Part shown: positions 15,630-23,345 of the stretch, one piece after another | How positions within the stretch are numbered: the stretch's first letter is position 1 | How the letters are laid out: every line of letters begins with the position of its first letter | NCBI GenBank assembly: GCA_964556225.1 | Contig: CAZKVJ010000025.1 | Location: 1-38,755, forward strand | Direction: 5' to 3' | Source: CAZKVJ01 sp964556225 | Lineage (GTDB): Bacteria > Actinomycetota > Acidimicrobiia > Acidimicrobiales > Ilumatobacteraceae | Length of the DNA: 38,755 nt | The notes under the pieces: generated by a model | Databases searched by the model: none | The model's input: the letters and a program-made list of their open reading frames with translations, nothing else | Told to the model about the DNA's origin: nothing | Position numbers and translations under genes: made by a program

Positions 15630-15889
15630 GGCGCGCCCTTCGGGTCGGTCCCGGTCGTGTCGTCGAGCGCGCCCATCTCGGCGAACAGCCGCAGCGACTC
15701 CTGGGCCGACTCCTCGTCGAGGCGGGCGATGGCGAACCCGGCGTGGACGATCGTGTAGTCGCCGACCGCGGCGTCGGGGACGTACGCGAGGCACACCGAC
15801 TTGGTCACCCCGCCGAAGTCGACGGTGGCCATGGGGATGCCGTGCTCGTCGTGCACGTCGAGCACCTTGCCCGGTACGCCGAGGCACAT
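15626..15889 (-). CDS. hypC: HypC, hydrogenase maturation chaperone
   Basis: An 87-residue protein beginning MCLGVPGKV. Its Cys2 is the essential iron-binding and HypD-contacting residue of the HypC/HypG family. The OB-fold core continues with TVDFGGVTKSVCLAYVPDAA and VGDYTIVHAGFAIARLDEE. HypC delivers the Fe(CN)2CO unit to the hydrogenase large subunit. It starts 6 bp after the hypF stop and its own stop overlaps hypD, so the genes are co-translated. Confidence 0.95.
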   Translation of the reverse strand: MCLGVPGKVLDVHDEHGIPMATVDFGGVTKSVCLAYVPDAAVGDYTIVHAGFAIARLDEESAQESLRLFAEMGALDDTTGTDPKGAP

Positions 15890-15895
15890 GGGCGG

Positions 15896-18241
15896 TCACC
15901 TCCTCCGTTGGCGGACAGCCTGCCGGGTCACGCCGGCGATCACAGCCTGCCCCAGCGACAGCCCTCCGTCGTTCGCGGGGACGAGCCGGTGGGTGAGCAC
16001 CTCATGACCGTCGTCGCGCAGGGCGGCCACCGTCAAGCGGGTGAGCAGCGCATTCTGGAACACCCCGCCGGTCAGCGCGACGGGCCGGCGGCCGGTGATG
16101 GCGACGGCGCGGCGTACCGAGTCGGCCACGGCGCGGGCGATGGCGTGGTGCAGCTCGAGGGCCACGTCGGCGGGGTCGTCGCCGGCGAGGACCATGCCGG
16201 CGGCGCCGCGCAGCACCGGCTCGGGGTCGATGACGCCGTCGTCGCCGACCGTGAACGACCATCGCGGCTCGGTGGGGTCGGCGTGGCCGCGCTCGGCCTG
16301 CGCCTCGAGCTCCATGGCCGCCTGCGCCTCGTAGCTGATCCGGTGGCGCACCCCGGCCAGCGACGCCACGGCGTCGAACAGCCGGCCCATGCTGGTGGTC
16401 GGCGTGCAGCTCCCGCCATGCGCCACCTGGCGACGCACCACGTCGAGCTCGATCGGGTCGCAGGCCGCCACCGCCGGGAGCGTCGGGTCCAGGTCGATGC
16501 CGAGCGCCGTCAGGTACGCGACGGCGATGCGGCACGGGTTGGCGACGGCGGCGTCGCCACCCGGCAGCGGGAGCGGGCGCAGGTGGCCGAGGCGGCGGAA
16601 CCCGTCGTAGCCGGCCAGCAGCACCTCGCCACCCCAGATCTCCGGGGCGCCGTCGTCGCCGACGCCGTAGCCGGTGCCGTCGAACGCGATCCCGATGACG
16701 GGCTCCCGCCCGTCGAGGCCGTGCTCGGCCATGACCGCGGCGACGTGGGCGTGGTGGTGCTGCACCTCCACCACGGCGTCGGCGGGCGCGACCCGCAGCG
16801 CCCAGCGGCGCGTGAGGTAGCCGGGGTGGCCGTCCACGGCCCAGGCCTCGGGCTCGATCTCGTACATGCGCCGGAAGCCCTCGACACCGCGGGCGGAGGC
16901 GTCGAGGGTCTCGAGGGTCCCCATGTCGCCGACGTGCTGACTCACCCACGCCCGCCGCCCGCTGGCGATGCAGAACGTGTTCTTCAGCTCGCCCCCCACG
17001 GCCAGCGTGGGGACGACGTCGACGGGCAGCGCCACCGGCAGCGGGGCGTACCCGCGGGAGCGCCGCACCGGCTGGACGGCGCCGTCGATCACCCGCACCA
17101 CCGAGTCGTCGCAGGCCACGTGGATGGGGCGGTCGTGGGTGAGGAAGGCGTCGGCCAGGCCGGTGAGGCGGGTGCGGGCTTCGGCGTCGTCGGTGCAGAT
17201 GGGCTCGTCGGACACGTTGCCGGACGTGAGGACCAGAGCCCGCGGCGGGGGCGGCCCCCCGCCCGGCACCGGCAGGAACAGCAGGTGGTGGAGCGGGGTG
17301 TACGGGAGCATCAGGCCGATCATCGGGTTGGCCGGCGCGACGAGCTCGGAGAGCGCCGCGTCCGGGCGCCGGCGCACCAGCACGATCGGACGAGCCGGCG
17401 ACGTGAGGGCGGCCTCCTCCGGGCCGTCGATCAGCGCCAGCGCGTGGGCAGTGGCGAGGTCGGGGACCATGACGGCGAACGGCTTGTCGATGCGGCCCTT
17501 GCGCCGGCGCAGCTCCGCGATGGCGTCGTCGCGGCGGGCATCGCAGGCCAGGTGGTAGCCGCCGATGCCCTTCACCGCCACGACGCCGCCGCGCCCGATC
17601 TCGGCGTGGAGTGCGCCGATCGCCGCGTCCGTGCCGGTCACCATGGTGCCGGTGGCGGTGCCGGTGCCGGTACCGGCACCGGTCCGGTCGACGAAGGCGA
17701 GCCGGGGGCCACACGCAGGGCACGCGATCGGCTGGGCGTGGTAGCGGCGGTCGTCGGGGTCCTCGTACTCGGCTCGGCAGGCCGGGCACATGGTGAACCC
17801 GGACATGGTGGTGAGGGGCCGGTCGTAGGGGAGGTCGCGGATGATCGTGAAGCGCGGCCCGCAGTCGGTGCAGTTGGCGAAGGGGTAGCGGTGGCGGCGG
17901 TCGGCGGGGTCGAGCACCTCCGCCAGGCAGGCGTCGCAGGTGGCGACGTCGGGCGGCACCGCCGTGCGCTCGCCCCCGGTCGCCGACGAGACGACGATGC
18001 GAAACCCGGTGGTGCCGTTCGGGGGCGCGGTCTCGGTCTCGACGGCGGTGATGACGGCCAGCGGCGGTGGGTCGGCGCTGAGCTGTGCAGCGAAGCGGTC
18101 GAGTGCGTCGGGCGGGCCCTCGACCTCGATGGTCACCCCACCGGGGTCGTTGCGCACGAAGCCCGCCAGCCCGAGCTGCCCGGCCAGGCGGTGCACGAAC
18201 GGCCGGAACCCGACCCCCTGCACGACACCGCTGACTCGCAT
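15896..18241 (-). CDS. hypF: HypF, carbamoyltransferase for hydrogenase CN ligand synthesis
   Basis: A 781-residue enzyme that turns carbamoyl phosphate and ATP into a carbamoyl-adenylate and passes the carbamoyl group to HypE. Domains in order: acylphosphatase (VSGVVQGVGFRPFVHRLAG), two zinc-finger sets (CDACLAEV...CTDCGPRF; CPACRAEY...CPACGPRL), a YrdC-like domain (VAVKGIGGYHLACDA) and a Kae1-like C-terminal domain with the metal motif HHHAHVAAVMAEHG and GVFQNALL. A Gly/Thr run (GAGTGTGTATGT) after the second zinc finger is encoded by a GGTGCC-type repeat and looks like a local expansion. The ATG at 18241 directly precedes the acylphosphatase; the longer frame would run into a palindrome. 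It heads the hypFCDE operon. Confidence 0.95.
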   Translation of the reverse strand: MRVSGVVQGVGFRPFVHRLAGQLGLAGFVRNDPGGVTIEVEGPPDALDRFAAQLSADPPPLAVITAVETETAPPNGTTGFRIVVSSATGGERTAVPPDVATCDACLAEVLDPADRRHRYPFANCTDCGPRFTIIRDLPYDRPLTTMSGFTMCPACRAEYEDPDDRRYHAQPIACPACGPRLAFVDRTGAGTGTGTATGTMVTGTDAAIGALHAEIGRGGVVAVKGIGGYHLACDARRDDAIAELRRRKGRIDKPFAVMVPDLATAHALALIDGPEEAALTSPARPIVLVRRRPDAALSELVAPANPMIGLMLPYTPLHHLLFLPVPGGGPPPPRALVLTSGNVSDEPICTDDAEARTRLTGLADAFLTHDRPIHVACDDSVVRVIDGAVQPVRRSRGYAPLPVALPVDVVPTLAVGGELKNTFCIASGRRAWVSQHVGDMGTLETLDASARGVEGFRRMYEIEPEAWAVDGHPGYLTRRWALRVAPADAVVEVQHHHAHVAAVMAEHGLDGREPVIGIAFDGTGYGVGDDGAPEIWGGEVLLAGYDGFRRLGHLRPLPLPGGDAAVANPCRIAVAYLTALGIDLDPTLPAVAACDPIELDVVRRQVAHGGSCTPTTSMGRLFDAVASLAGVRHRISYEAQAAMELEAQAERGHADPTEPRWSFTVGDDGVIDPEPVLRGAAGMVLAGDDPADVALELHHAIARAVADSVRRAVAITGRRPVALTGGVFQNALLTRLTVAALRDDGHEVLTHRLVPANDGGLSLGQAVIAGVTRQAVRQRRR

Positions 18242-18270
18242 GCGCCGTCGCTCCACCCCCGCAGTCTGTT

Positions 18271-18323
18271 GTCTTTTGAACGGCATTCATCGCTCGGGGA
18301 GCGACAAGTGCCGTTCAAAAGAC
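18271..18323. repeat. Two-stem intergenic palindrome (family Y)
   Basis: The outer arms 18271-18285 and 18309-18323 pair perfectly (15 of 15, GTCTTTTGAACGGCA). Then come a 4x4 internal bubble, an inner 6-bp stem TCGCTC/GAGCGA and a GGG loop. It lies between the divergent hypF and helicase genes, so it is not a terminator of either. It could be an operator, a repeat element or a barrier. Confidence 0.75.
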
Positions 18324-18324
18324 T

Positions 18325-18351
18325 GGGGACCGGGGACCGGGGACCGGGGGG
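18325..18351 (+). other. G-quadruplex motif from three 7-bp tandem repeats
   Basis: GGGGACC is repeated three times and followed by six Gs, giving four G-runs of at least 4 with 3-base ACC loops, a textbook intramolecular quadruplex pattern on the + strand. It begins one base after palindrome Y and lies 60 bp upstream of the helicase start. Confidence 0.7.
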
Positions 18352-18399
18352 ATGGCGCTCGGTGGGCCGTGCGGTTCCCGAGCGGGTGGGGCGGTGGGG

Positions 18400-18405
18400 C
18401 ATGAT
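18400..18405 (+). promoter_or_regulatory. Possible -10 box CATGAT for the helicase gene
   Basis: CATGAT ends 6 bases before the GTG at 18412, the leaderless spacing used elsewhere here, but its first base departs from TANNNT. Confidence 0.3.
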
Positions 18406-18411
18406 GGGGGC

Positions 18412-20202
18412 GTGGCGGACCTGCGTCCCTCGCTCGGGGGGCTCGACCTCCTGCCGACCGCGCTCGACGACGGTGAGCGCCAGGTGGCCGAGGCTCTCGC
18501 CGGCCTCGACGACGGCTGGACCGTGTACGTGAAGCCGCGTCTGGGCCTCGACGTGGTCGACTTCGTCGCCGTGCACGAGCGGCACGGCGTGTGCGCCATC
18601 GCGGTGCGCGACTGGCCACGCGGGGACTACCGCCAGCTCGACGACGGGGTGCTCGAGCACCGCCGGGAGGGGGAGTGGTACCCCAGCACGGACCGCCCTC
18701 GCTACCAGGTCGGACGAGCCGCTGCCACCCTGTACGACGCCCACCTCGCGCTGCCCGACGATCCGGTCGATGCCCCGGACACCGTCCGCGCCGCGGTGAT
18801 CCTTCCCCGGTACTCCACCGACGACGCCCGCTTCCTGCTGCGCCGCCCTCAGGCCGCCCGCCAGGAGGAGCGGGTCGAGGTGTGGGGCGGCGACGCGTTG
18901 CGCTGCATCGGCGACGTGGTGGGGGCCGGCGGTCGCGCCTCTCGCGCCGCTGAACCTGCGGCCCTCGCCCGCCTCCGGGCCCATGTGGTCGAGGCGCAGA
19001 TCGACATCGAACTCGGCCCCGGCACGCCCATGAGCAGCGGCGTCCGCGAGATCGCCACCAACCCGCGTGGCGTCGCCATCCGCCGGCTGCGGGGGCCGGC
19101 CGGGAGTGGCAAGACGCTCGCCCTCGCCGCCCGGGCGGCGGCCCTCGCCGGCCACGGCCGCAGCGTGCTGGCCCTCACCTACAACCCAGTCGCCGTCCAC
19201 CACCTGCGGGCGCTCGTCACGGCCCAGTGCCGTGAGCAGGCGGCGCACCCCACCCTCGTCGCCTGCACCAGCTTCCACTCGTTCTGTGCCCGCGTCGCCG
19301 ACGATGCCCGCAGCGACGGGATCCGCTTCGACGCCCCGCCGGGTGTCGAGTGGGCCGACGCCCAGGTGCTCGCCGCCGAGCACGCGTTCGAGCAGGGATC
19401 CCGCCCCCGCTACGACGCAGTGCTCGTCGACGAGGGCCAGGACTTCACACTCGAGTGGTGGGACCTGCTCCGCCGTCACGTGTGCGCACCCGGCGGCGAG
19501 ATGCTGCTCGCCTGCGATCCGACCGCGGCCACGACCGACCACTGGGAATCGGTGAGCGAGGGTCGCCTGCTCGACGCCGGCTTCCCGGCCATCTGGATCG
19601 AGCTCGAAGGCTCGTACCGGATGCCGGCGGACATGGTGCCCATCGTCGACGAGCTGGCGTCGCGGTACCTGGTGGGTGAGCGCCTCACGGTGGCCGTGGG
19701 TCGCGACCGTCTCGGGGCCGGCCGACCGGGGCGCACCGTGCGCCGCTGGCACGACGGCCTGGCGCCCAACGAGCTCGGCCAGGCGATCGGCGCCGAGGTG
19801 CTGCGGCTGCTCGAGGAGCACGAGGACCTGCGCCCGGCGGACATCGTGTTCGTGTGCGAGCGCCACGACCAAGGGCTCGCAGCGACGGACCTCATCACAG
19901 CGGCTGGTGTCGACGTGCACCACCTCTTCAGCGAGGATCCTCGCGACCAGCCACGCCGTCGTCGCCGGTTCTGGCCCGATGCGCCGGCCGTGAAGGGCTG
20001 CACGGCGCGGGCGTTCACCGGGTGGAGCTCGCGAGCGGTCGTCGTCGGCATCGGCGGCGAGGCGGACGCCGACCGGCTCGCCTACGTCGCGCTGACCCGG
20101 GTCGCGGCCCCGGCCGACGGCGCCGCAGCGTACGCCATCGTGTGCAACACCGCGCCGCGTCTTCGACCGCTCGCCCAGGTCTTCGAACGACGGTTGGCGT
20201 GA
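18412..20202 (+). CDS. NERD-domain UvrD/Rep-like (SF1) helicase with altered NERD motif
   Basis: A 596-residue protein. The N-terminal region (about 15-75) looks like a NERD nuclease-related domain: GLDVVDFVAVHERHGVCAIA. The expected E-x-K is replaced by A64-V65-R66, so nuclease activity is doubtful. The helicase part has Walker A GPAGSGKT (K234), the block VLALTYNPVAVHHLR, Walker B VLVDEGQDF (D340-E341), LLACDPTAA in place of the usual GDxxQ motif, EGSYRMP and YVALTRVA. The weakened motif III and missing Q suggest altered coupling. The GTG at 18412 was chosen on promoter spacing. Its stop overlaps the next gene's GTG, which is odd for a helicase upstream of a redox operon. Confidence 0.8.
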   Translation: MADLRPSLGGLDLLPTALDDGERQVAEALAGLDDGWTVYVKPRLGLDVVDFVAVHERHGVCAIAVRDWPRGDYRQLDDGVLEHRREGEWYPSTDRPRYQVGRAAATLYDAHLALPDDPVDAPDTVRAAVILPRYSTDDARFLLRRPQAARQEERVEVWGGDALRCIGDVVGAGGRASRAAEPAALARLRAHVVEAQIDIELGPGTPMSSGVREIATNPRGVAIRRLRGPAGSGKTLALAARAAALAGHGRSVLALTYNPVAVHHLRALVTAQCREQAAHPTLVACTSFHSFCARVADDARSDGIRFDAPPGVEWADAQVLAAEHAFEQGSRPRYDAVLVDEGQDFTLEWWDLLRRHVCAPGGEMLLACDPTAATTDHWESVSEGRLLDAGFPAIWIELEGSYRMPADMVPIVDELASRYLVGERLTVAVGRDRLGAGRPGRTVRRWHDGLAPNELGQAIGAEVLRLLEEHEDLRPADIVFVCERHDQGLAATDLITAAGVDVHHLFSEDPRDQPRRRRRFWPDAPAVKGCTARAFTGWSSRAVVVGIGGEADADRLAYVALTRVAAPADGAAAYAIVCNTAPRLRPLAQVFERRLA

Positions 20203-21650
20203 CGGCACCGTTCTACGATGTCGCCATCATCGGGGCCGGCGTGGTGGGTTGCACCATCGCCCACGAGCTGGGCCGGTACCGCACGCGGGTGGTGCTGCTG
20301 GAGCGGGCGACGGAGGTCGGCTTCGGCACCAGCAAGGCGAACAGCGGGATCATCCACGGCGGGCACCAGGCCGCGCCGGGCACGGTGAAGGGTGACCTGG
20401 AGTGGGCCGGGAACCAGATGTGGGGCGACCTGTGCTCCGAGCTCGGGTTCGGCTTCGCCCGCATCGGCGGGCTGACCGTGGCGCTGTCCGAGGACGACCT
20501 GCCGGCGCTCGACCGGCTGGTCGCCCACGCCGGGGCCAAGGGTGTTCCCGGTGTCGAGCGGTGGGACGGCGCCCGGGTCCTGCGGGCCGAGCCCCGGCTC
20601 ACGCCCGGCGTGGTGGCGGGCGTGTACGCGCCGACCACCGCCGTGATCAACCCGTACGAGGCGTGCTTCGGGCTGGCGGAGAGCGCGGTCCACAACGGCG
20701 TCGAGCTGCGCACCGACTGCCCGGTCGAGGCGCTGTCCACCGATGGCGACGTGTGGACCGTCGTCACCCCGACCAGCGTGGTGCACGCCCGATTCGTGCT
20801 GAACGCCGCCGGGGTCCACGCCGGGCGCATCGCGGCCATGGCCGGCGCCGGCGACTACCGGGTCCACGCCCGCAAGGGCGAGGAGTACCTGCTCGACAAG
20901 CGCCTGCGGGGCCTCGTCGGCCGGATCATCTACCCGTGCCCGTCACGCACCAGCAAGGGCACGCTCGTCATCCCCACCTACGACGGCACCATCATGATCG
21001 GCCCGACCGCCGACGAGGTCGACGACCCCGACGACGTCGCCACCACCGCCGATGGCGCGGCCCGGGTGCTCGCCGCCGCCCAGCGGCTGGTGCCGGGGAT
21101 CACCGAGCGCGACGTCATCGCCGAGTTCGCCGGGGTACGGGCGGTGCTCGACGGCGAGGACTTCCGCATCGGCCCCACGGAGGCGCCCGGGTTCTTCGAC
21201 GTGGCCGGCATCCAGTCGCCCGGGCTCACCGCGGCGCCGGCCATCGCCGTGATGGTGGTCGAACTGCTGCGCCGGGCCGGACTCGAGCTCGAACCGCTCG
21301 ACGCGCTCGCCATCGTCCCCCGCCCGGTCCACTTCGCCTCGCTGTCACGGGAGCGCCAGGCCGAGCTGGCCGCCGCCGATCCCGGCTACGGCCGCATCGC
21401 GTGCCGCTGCGAGCTGGTCACCGAGGCCGAGGTGTCGGCGGCGATCGCGCGGGGCGCCCGCACGCTCGACGGGGTGAAGTTCCGCACCCGGGCCGGGATG
21501 GGTCGCTGCCAGGGCGGGTTCTGCACCTCGCGGTGCATGGAGGTGCTGTCGCGCGAGATGGGCGTGCCGTTGACGGCGATCACCAAGCGCGGTGGCGGGT
21601 CGTGGCTGGTGCTCGACCGAGACGACATCGCGCCGGACGGCCCAACATGA
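20199..21650 (+). CDS. FAD-dependent GlpA-like glycerol-3-phosphate dehydrogenase family protein
   Basis: A 483-residue flavoprotein of the DAO/GlpA fold. The N-terminal dinucleotide motif is DVAIIGAGVVGCTIAHELGR with the acidic strand end VVLLERA. The substrate region includes GTSKANSGIIHGGHQAAPGT, as in L-2-hydroxyglutarate and glycerol-3-phosphate dehydrogenases. The C-terminal BFD-like Fe-S domain has cysteines in IACRCELVTEAEV and GMGRCQGGFCTSRCM, four or more that fit a [2Fe-2S] or similar cluster. The order with the next two genes matches the known three-gene GlpA-like/oxidoreductase/DUF1667 module of Thermotoga and clostridia. The start GTG overlaps the helicase stop (GTGA). Confidence 0.85.
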   Translation: MTAPFYDVAIIGAGVVGCTIAHELGRYRTRVVLLERATEVGFGTSKANSGIIHGGHQAAPGTVKGDLEWAGNQMWGDLCSELGFGFARIGGLTVALSEDDLPALDRLVAHAGAKGVPGVERWDGARVLRAEPRLTPGVVAGVYAPTTAVINPYEACFGLAESAVHNGVELRTDCPVEALSTDGDVWTVVTPTSVVHARFVLNAAGVHAGRIAAMAGAGDYRVHARKGEEYLLDKRLRGLVGRIIYPCPSRTSKGTLVIPTYDGTIMIGPTADEVDDPDDVATTADGAARVLAAAQRLVPGITERDVIAEFAGVRAVLDGEDFRIGPTEAPGFFDVAGIQSPGLTAAPAIAVMVVELLRRAGLELEPLDALAIVPRPVHFASLSRERQAELAAADPGYGRIACRCELVTEAEVSAAIARGARTLDGVKFRTRAGMGRCQGGFCTSRCMEVLSREMGVPLTAITKRGGGSWLVLDRDDIAPDGPT

Positions 21651-22924
21651 TCGACGGTCGGCCTCAGCGGCTGCAGCCGGCCTACGACGTGGTGGTGGCG
21701 GGCGGAGGACCGGCCGGCCTCGGCGCCGCGCTGGCCGCCCGGGCCGAGGGCGCCGAGCGGGTGCTGGTGGTCGACCGCGAGCCCGAGGCCGGCGGGGTGC
21801 TGCTGCAGTGCATCCACTCCGGGTTCGGCCTGCACCACTTCGGCGAGGAGCTCACCGGACCCGAGTACGCCGAGAGGGTGCTCCACGACGCGCTCGACCA
21901 CGGGGTCGACGTGCTGACCGACGCCTACGTGCTCGACGTCGGCGCCGACCGTTCGGTCGCGCTGATGTCCGCCGAGCACGGCGTGGCCACCATCGGGGCC
22001 CGGGCGGCCGTGCTGGCGATGGGCGCCCGCGAGCGCACGGCGGCGGCGATCCGCATCCCCGGCGACCGGCCGGCCGGCGTGTTCACCGCCGGGCTGGCCC
22101 AGCGGCTGGTCAACCTGCACGGTGTGCTGCCGGGGCGGCGGGTGGCGATCCTCGGCTCGGGTGACATCGGCCTGATCATGGCCCGGCGCCTGAGGCTCGA
22201 GGGGGTGGAGGTCGTCGGGGTGTTCGAGCTGCTCGCCCACCCGAATGGGTTGAGCCGCAACATCGTCCACTGCCTGCACGACTTCGACATCCCGCTGCAC
22301 CTGTCCACCACGGTCGTGGGCATCCACGGCCGCGATCGGGTGGAGCGGGTCACCGTCGCCCCCGTCGACGACGAGCTGCGGCCGGTGCTGTCGCGGTCCT
22401 GGGACGTCGCCTGCGACACGCTGCTGGTGTCCGTGGGGCTCATCCCCGAGAACGAGCTGTCCCGCCAGCTGCGCCTGCGCCTCGACCCGGTGACGCAGGG
22501 CCCGGTGGTGTCGAGCGCGATGGAGACGTCTCGTGACGGCGTCTTCGCCTGCGGCAACGTCGTGCACATCCACGACCTCGTCGACTTCGTGAGCGCCGAG
22601 GCCGAGCTGGCGGGCCGCCATGCCGGCCGCTACGCCAGCGGCCGTCCCCCGGCCGACGACAACGTGCGCCTGCAGCCGGCTGCCAACGTCGCGTACTGCG
22701 TGCCCCACACTGTGTCCACCGACCACGAGCACGTGGTGTATCTGCGGGTGCGCCGGCCGATGGAGCACTGCGTGCTGCGGCTCAGCACACCCGACGGTGC
22801 CACGGTGCACGAACGGCGGCTGCGCTACGTGGTGCCGGCGGAGATGGTGAACCTGCGCCTGCGCCCGGCGCTCTTGGAGCGGTTCCATGGTGACGCGCTG
22901 CTGGTCGAGGTGGTCGAGCGATGA
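21647..22924 (+). CDS. NAD(P)/FAD-dependent oxidoreductase, partner of the GlpA-like protein
   Basis: A 425-residue pyridine-nucleotide disulfide-type oxidoreductase without the redox disulfide. It has the FAD motif VVVAGGGPAGLGAALAARAE, the characteristic LLQCIHSGFGLHHFGEELTG block of this subgroup, the NAD(P) motif RVAILGSGDIGLIMARRLRL and the second FAD motif GVFACGNVVHIHDLVD. It probably passes electrons between the GlpA-like subunit and a pyridine nucleotide or ferredoxin. The exact reaction is not known. The ATG at 21647 overlaps the upstream stop (ATGA) and its own stop overlaps the DUF1667 gene (ATGA), so the three are tightly coupled. Confidence 0.85.
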   Translation: MIDGRPQRLQPAYDVVVAGGGPAGLGAALAARAEGAERVLVVDREPEAGGVLLQCIHSGFGLHHFGEELTGPEYAERVLHDALDHGVDVLTDAYVLDVGADRSVALMSAEHGVATIGARAAVLAMGARERTAAAIRIPGDRPAGVFTAGLAQRLVNLHGVLPGRRVAILGSGDIGLIMARRLRLEGVEVVGVFELLAHPNGLSRNIVHCLHDFDIPLHLSTTVVGIHGRDRVERVTVAPVDDELRPVLSRSWDVACDTLLVSVGLIPENELSRQLRLRLDPVTQGPVVSSAMETSRDGVFACGNVVHIHDLVDFVSAEAELAGRHAGRYASGRPPADDNVRLQPAANVAYCVPHTVSTDHEHVVYLRVRRPMEHCVLRLSTPDGATVHERRLRYVVPAEMVNLRLRPALLERFHGDALLVEVVER

Positions 22925-23334
22925 CCACGACGTACACGTACCTGTGCATCGGCTGCCCGTTCGGCTGCCGGCTGGAGCTCGACGAGTCCGCCGACGGCGA
23001 CATCGTCGAGGTGCGCGGCTTCCACTGCAAGCGCGGTGACGAGTTCGCCCGCCAGGAGCACACCGACCCCCGACGCGTGCTCACGACCACGGTGGCGATC
23101 GACGGCGCCCGCTGGCCGCGGCTGCCGGTGAAGACGGTGGCGTCGATCCCCAAGGCCCTCGTGGTCGACGTGTGCCGGGCGCTTCGCACGGTGCGGGTGC
23201 CGGCGCCCGTTGCGGTGGGCGAGGTCATCGTGGCCGACGTGCTCGGCACCGGCGTCGACGTGGTCGCCACCCGCTCCATGTCCGCCGCCCCCGACGAGGT
23301 CACGTCATCCCGCGCCGATCGCGGGATCGGGTGA
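22921..23334 (+). CDS. DUF1667 Fe-S-type small subunit
   Basis: A 137-residue protein with the DUF1667 pattern: C9-x2-C12-P-x2-C16 followed by C36 in GFHCKRGDEFARQE, and TDPRRVLTTTVAIDG. The four cysteines suggest one Fe-S cluster or zinc. In genomes where it is known it always follows a GlpA-like/oxidoreductase pair as here, so it is probably the third subunit. The last residues (EVTSSRADRGIG and the stop) are read from the left part of a 55-bp palindrome, so the C-terminus has probably been rewritten by arrival of that repeat. Confidence 0.85.
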   Translation: MTTTYTYLCIGCPFGCRLELDESADGDIVEVRGFHCKRGDEFARQEHTDPRRVLTTTVAIDGARWPRLPVKTVASIPKALVVDVCRALRTVRVPAPVAVGEVIVADVLGTGVDVVATRSMSAAPDEVTSSRADRGIG

Positions 23335-23344
23335 CCTCGTCGGG
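23290..23344. repeat. 55-bp palindrome P, copy 1 (downstream side of the DUF559 gene)
   Basis: The outer arms 23290-23303 and 23331-23344 pair perfectly (14 of 14, CCCGACGAGGTCAC). A 3x3 bubble, an inner stem ATCCCGCG/CGCGGGAT and a 5-base loop follow. It aligns without gaps to 24328-24382 with 43 of 55 identical bases. It ends 1 bp from the stop of the DUF559 gene (23346-23348) and includes the stop of the DUF1667 gene (23332-23334). Confidence 0.85.
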
Positions 23345-23345
23345 T

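Noticed and set aside
17641..17690. Tandem GGTGCC-type repeats as a CRISPR or minisatellite
   Set aside because: They lie in frame inside hypF, have no spacers and encode only a short Gly/Thr loop.
18271..18323. Palindrome Y as the N-terminal codons of a longer HypF (start at 18286)
   Set aside because: The extra 15 residues come from palindrome sequence, and the acylphosphatase domain begins right at the ATG at 18241, which has a GTGGAG-like ribosome site.
15743..18532. 929-codon open frame on the + strand over the hyp genes
   Set aside because: Shadow of hypF and hypC: no domain is recognisable and the hyp genes on the other strand are certain.
18133..20208. 691-codon minus-strand open frame across the hypF promoter and helicase
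   Set aside because: It runs through palindrome Y and the quadruplex motif and lies antisense to the helicase; no protein-like features.
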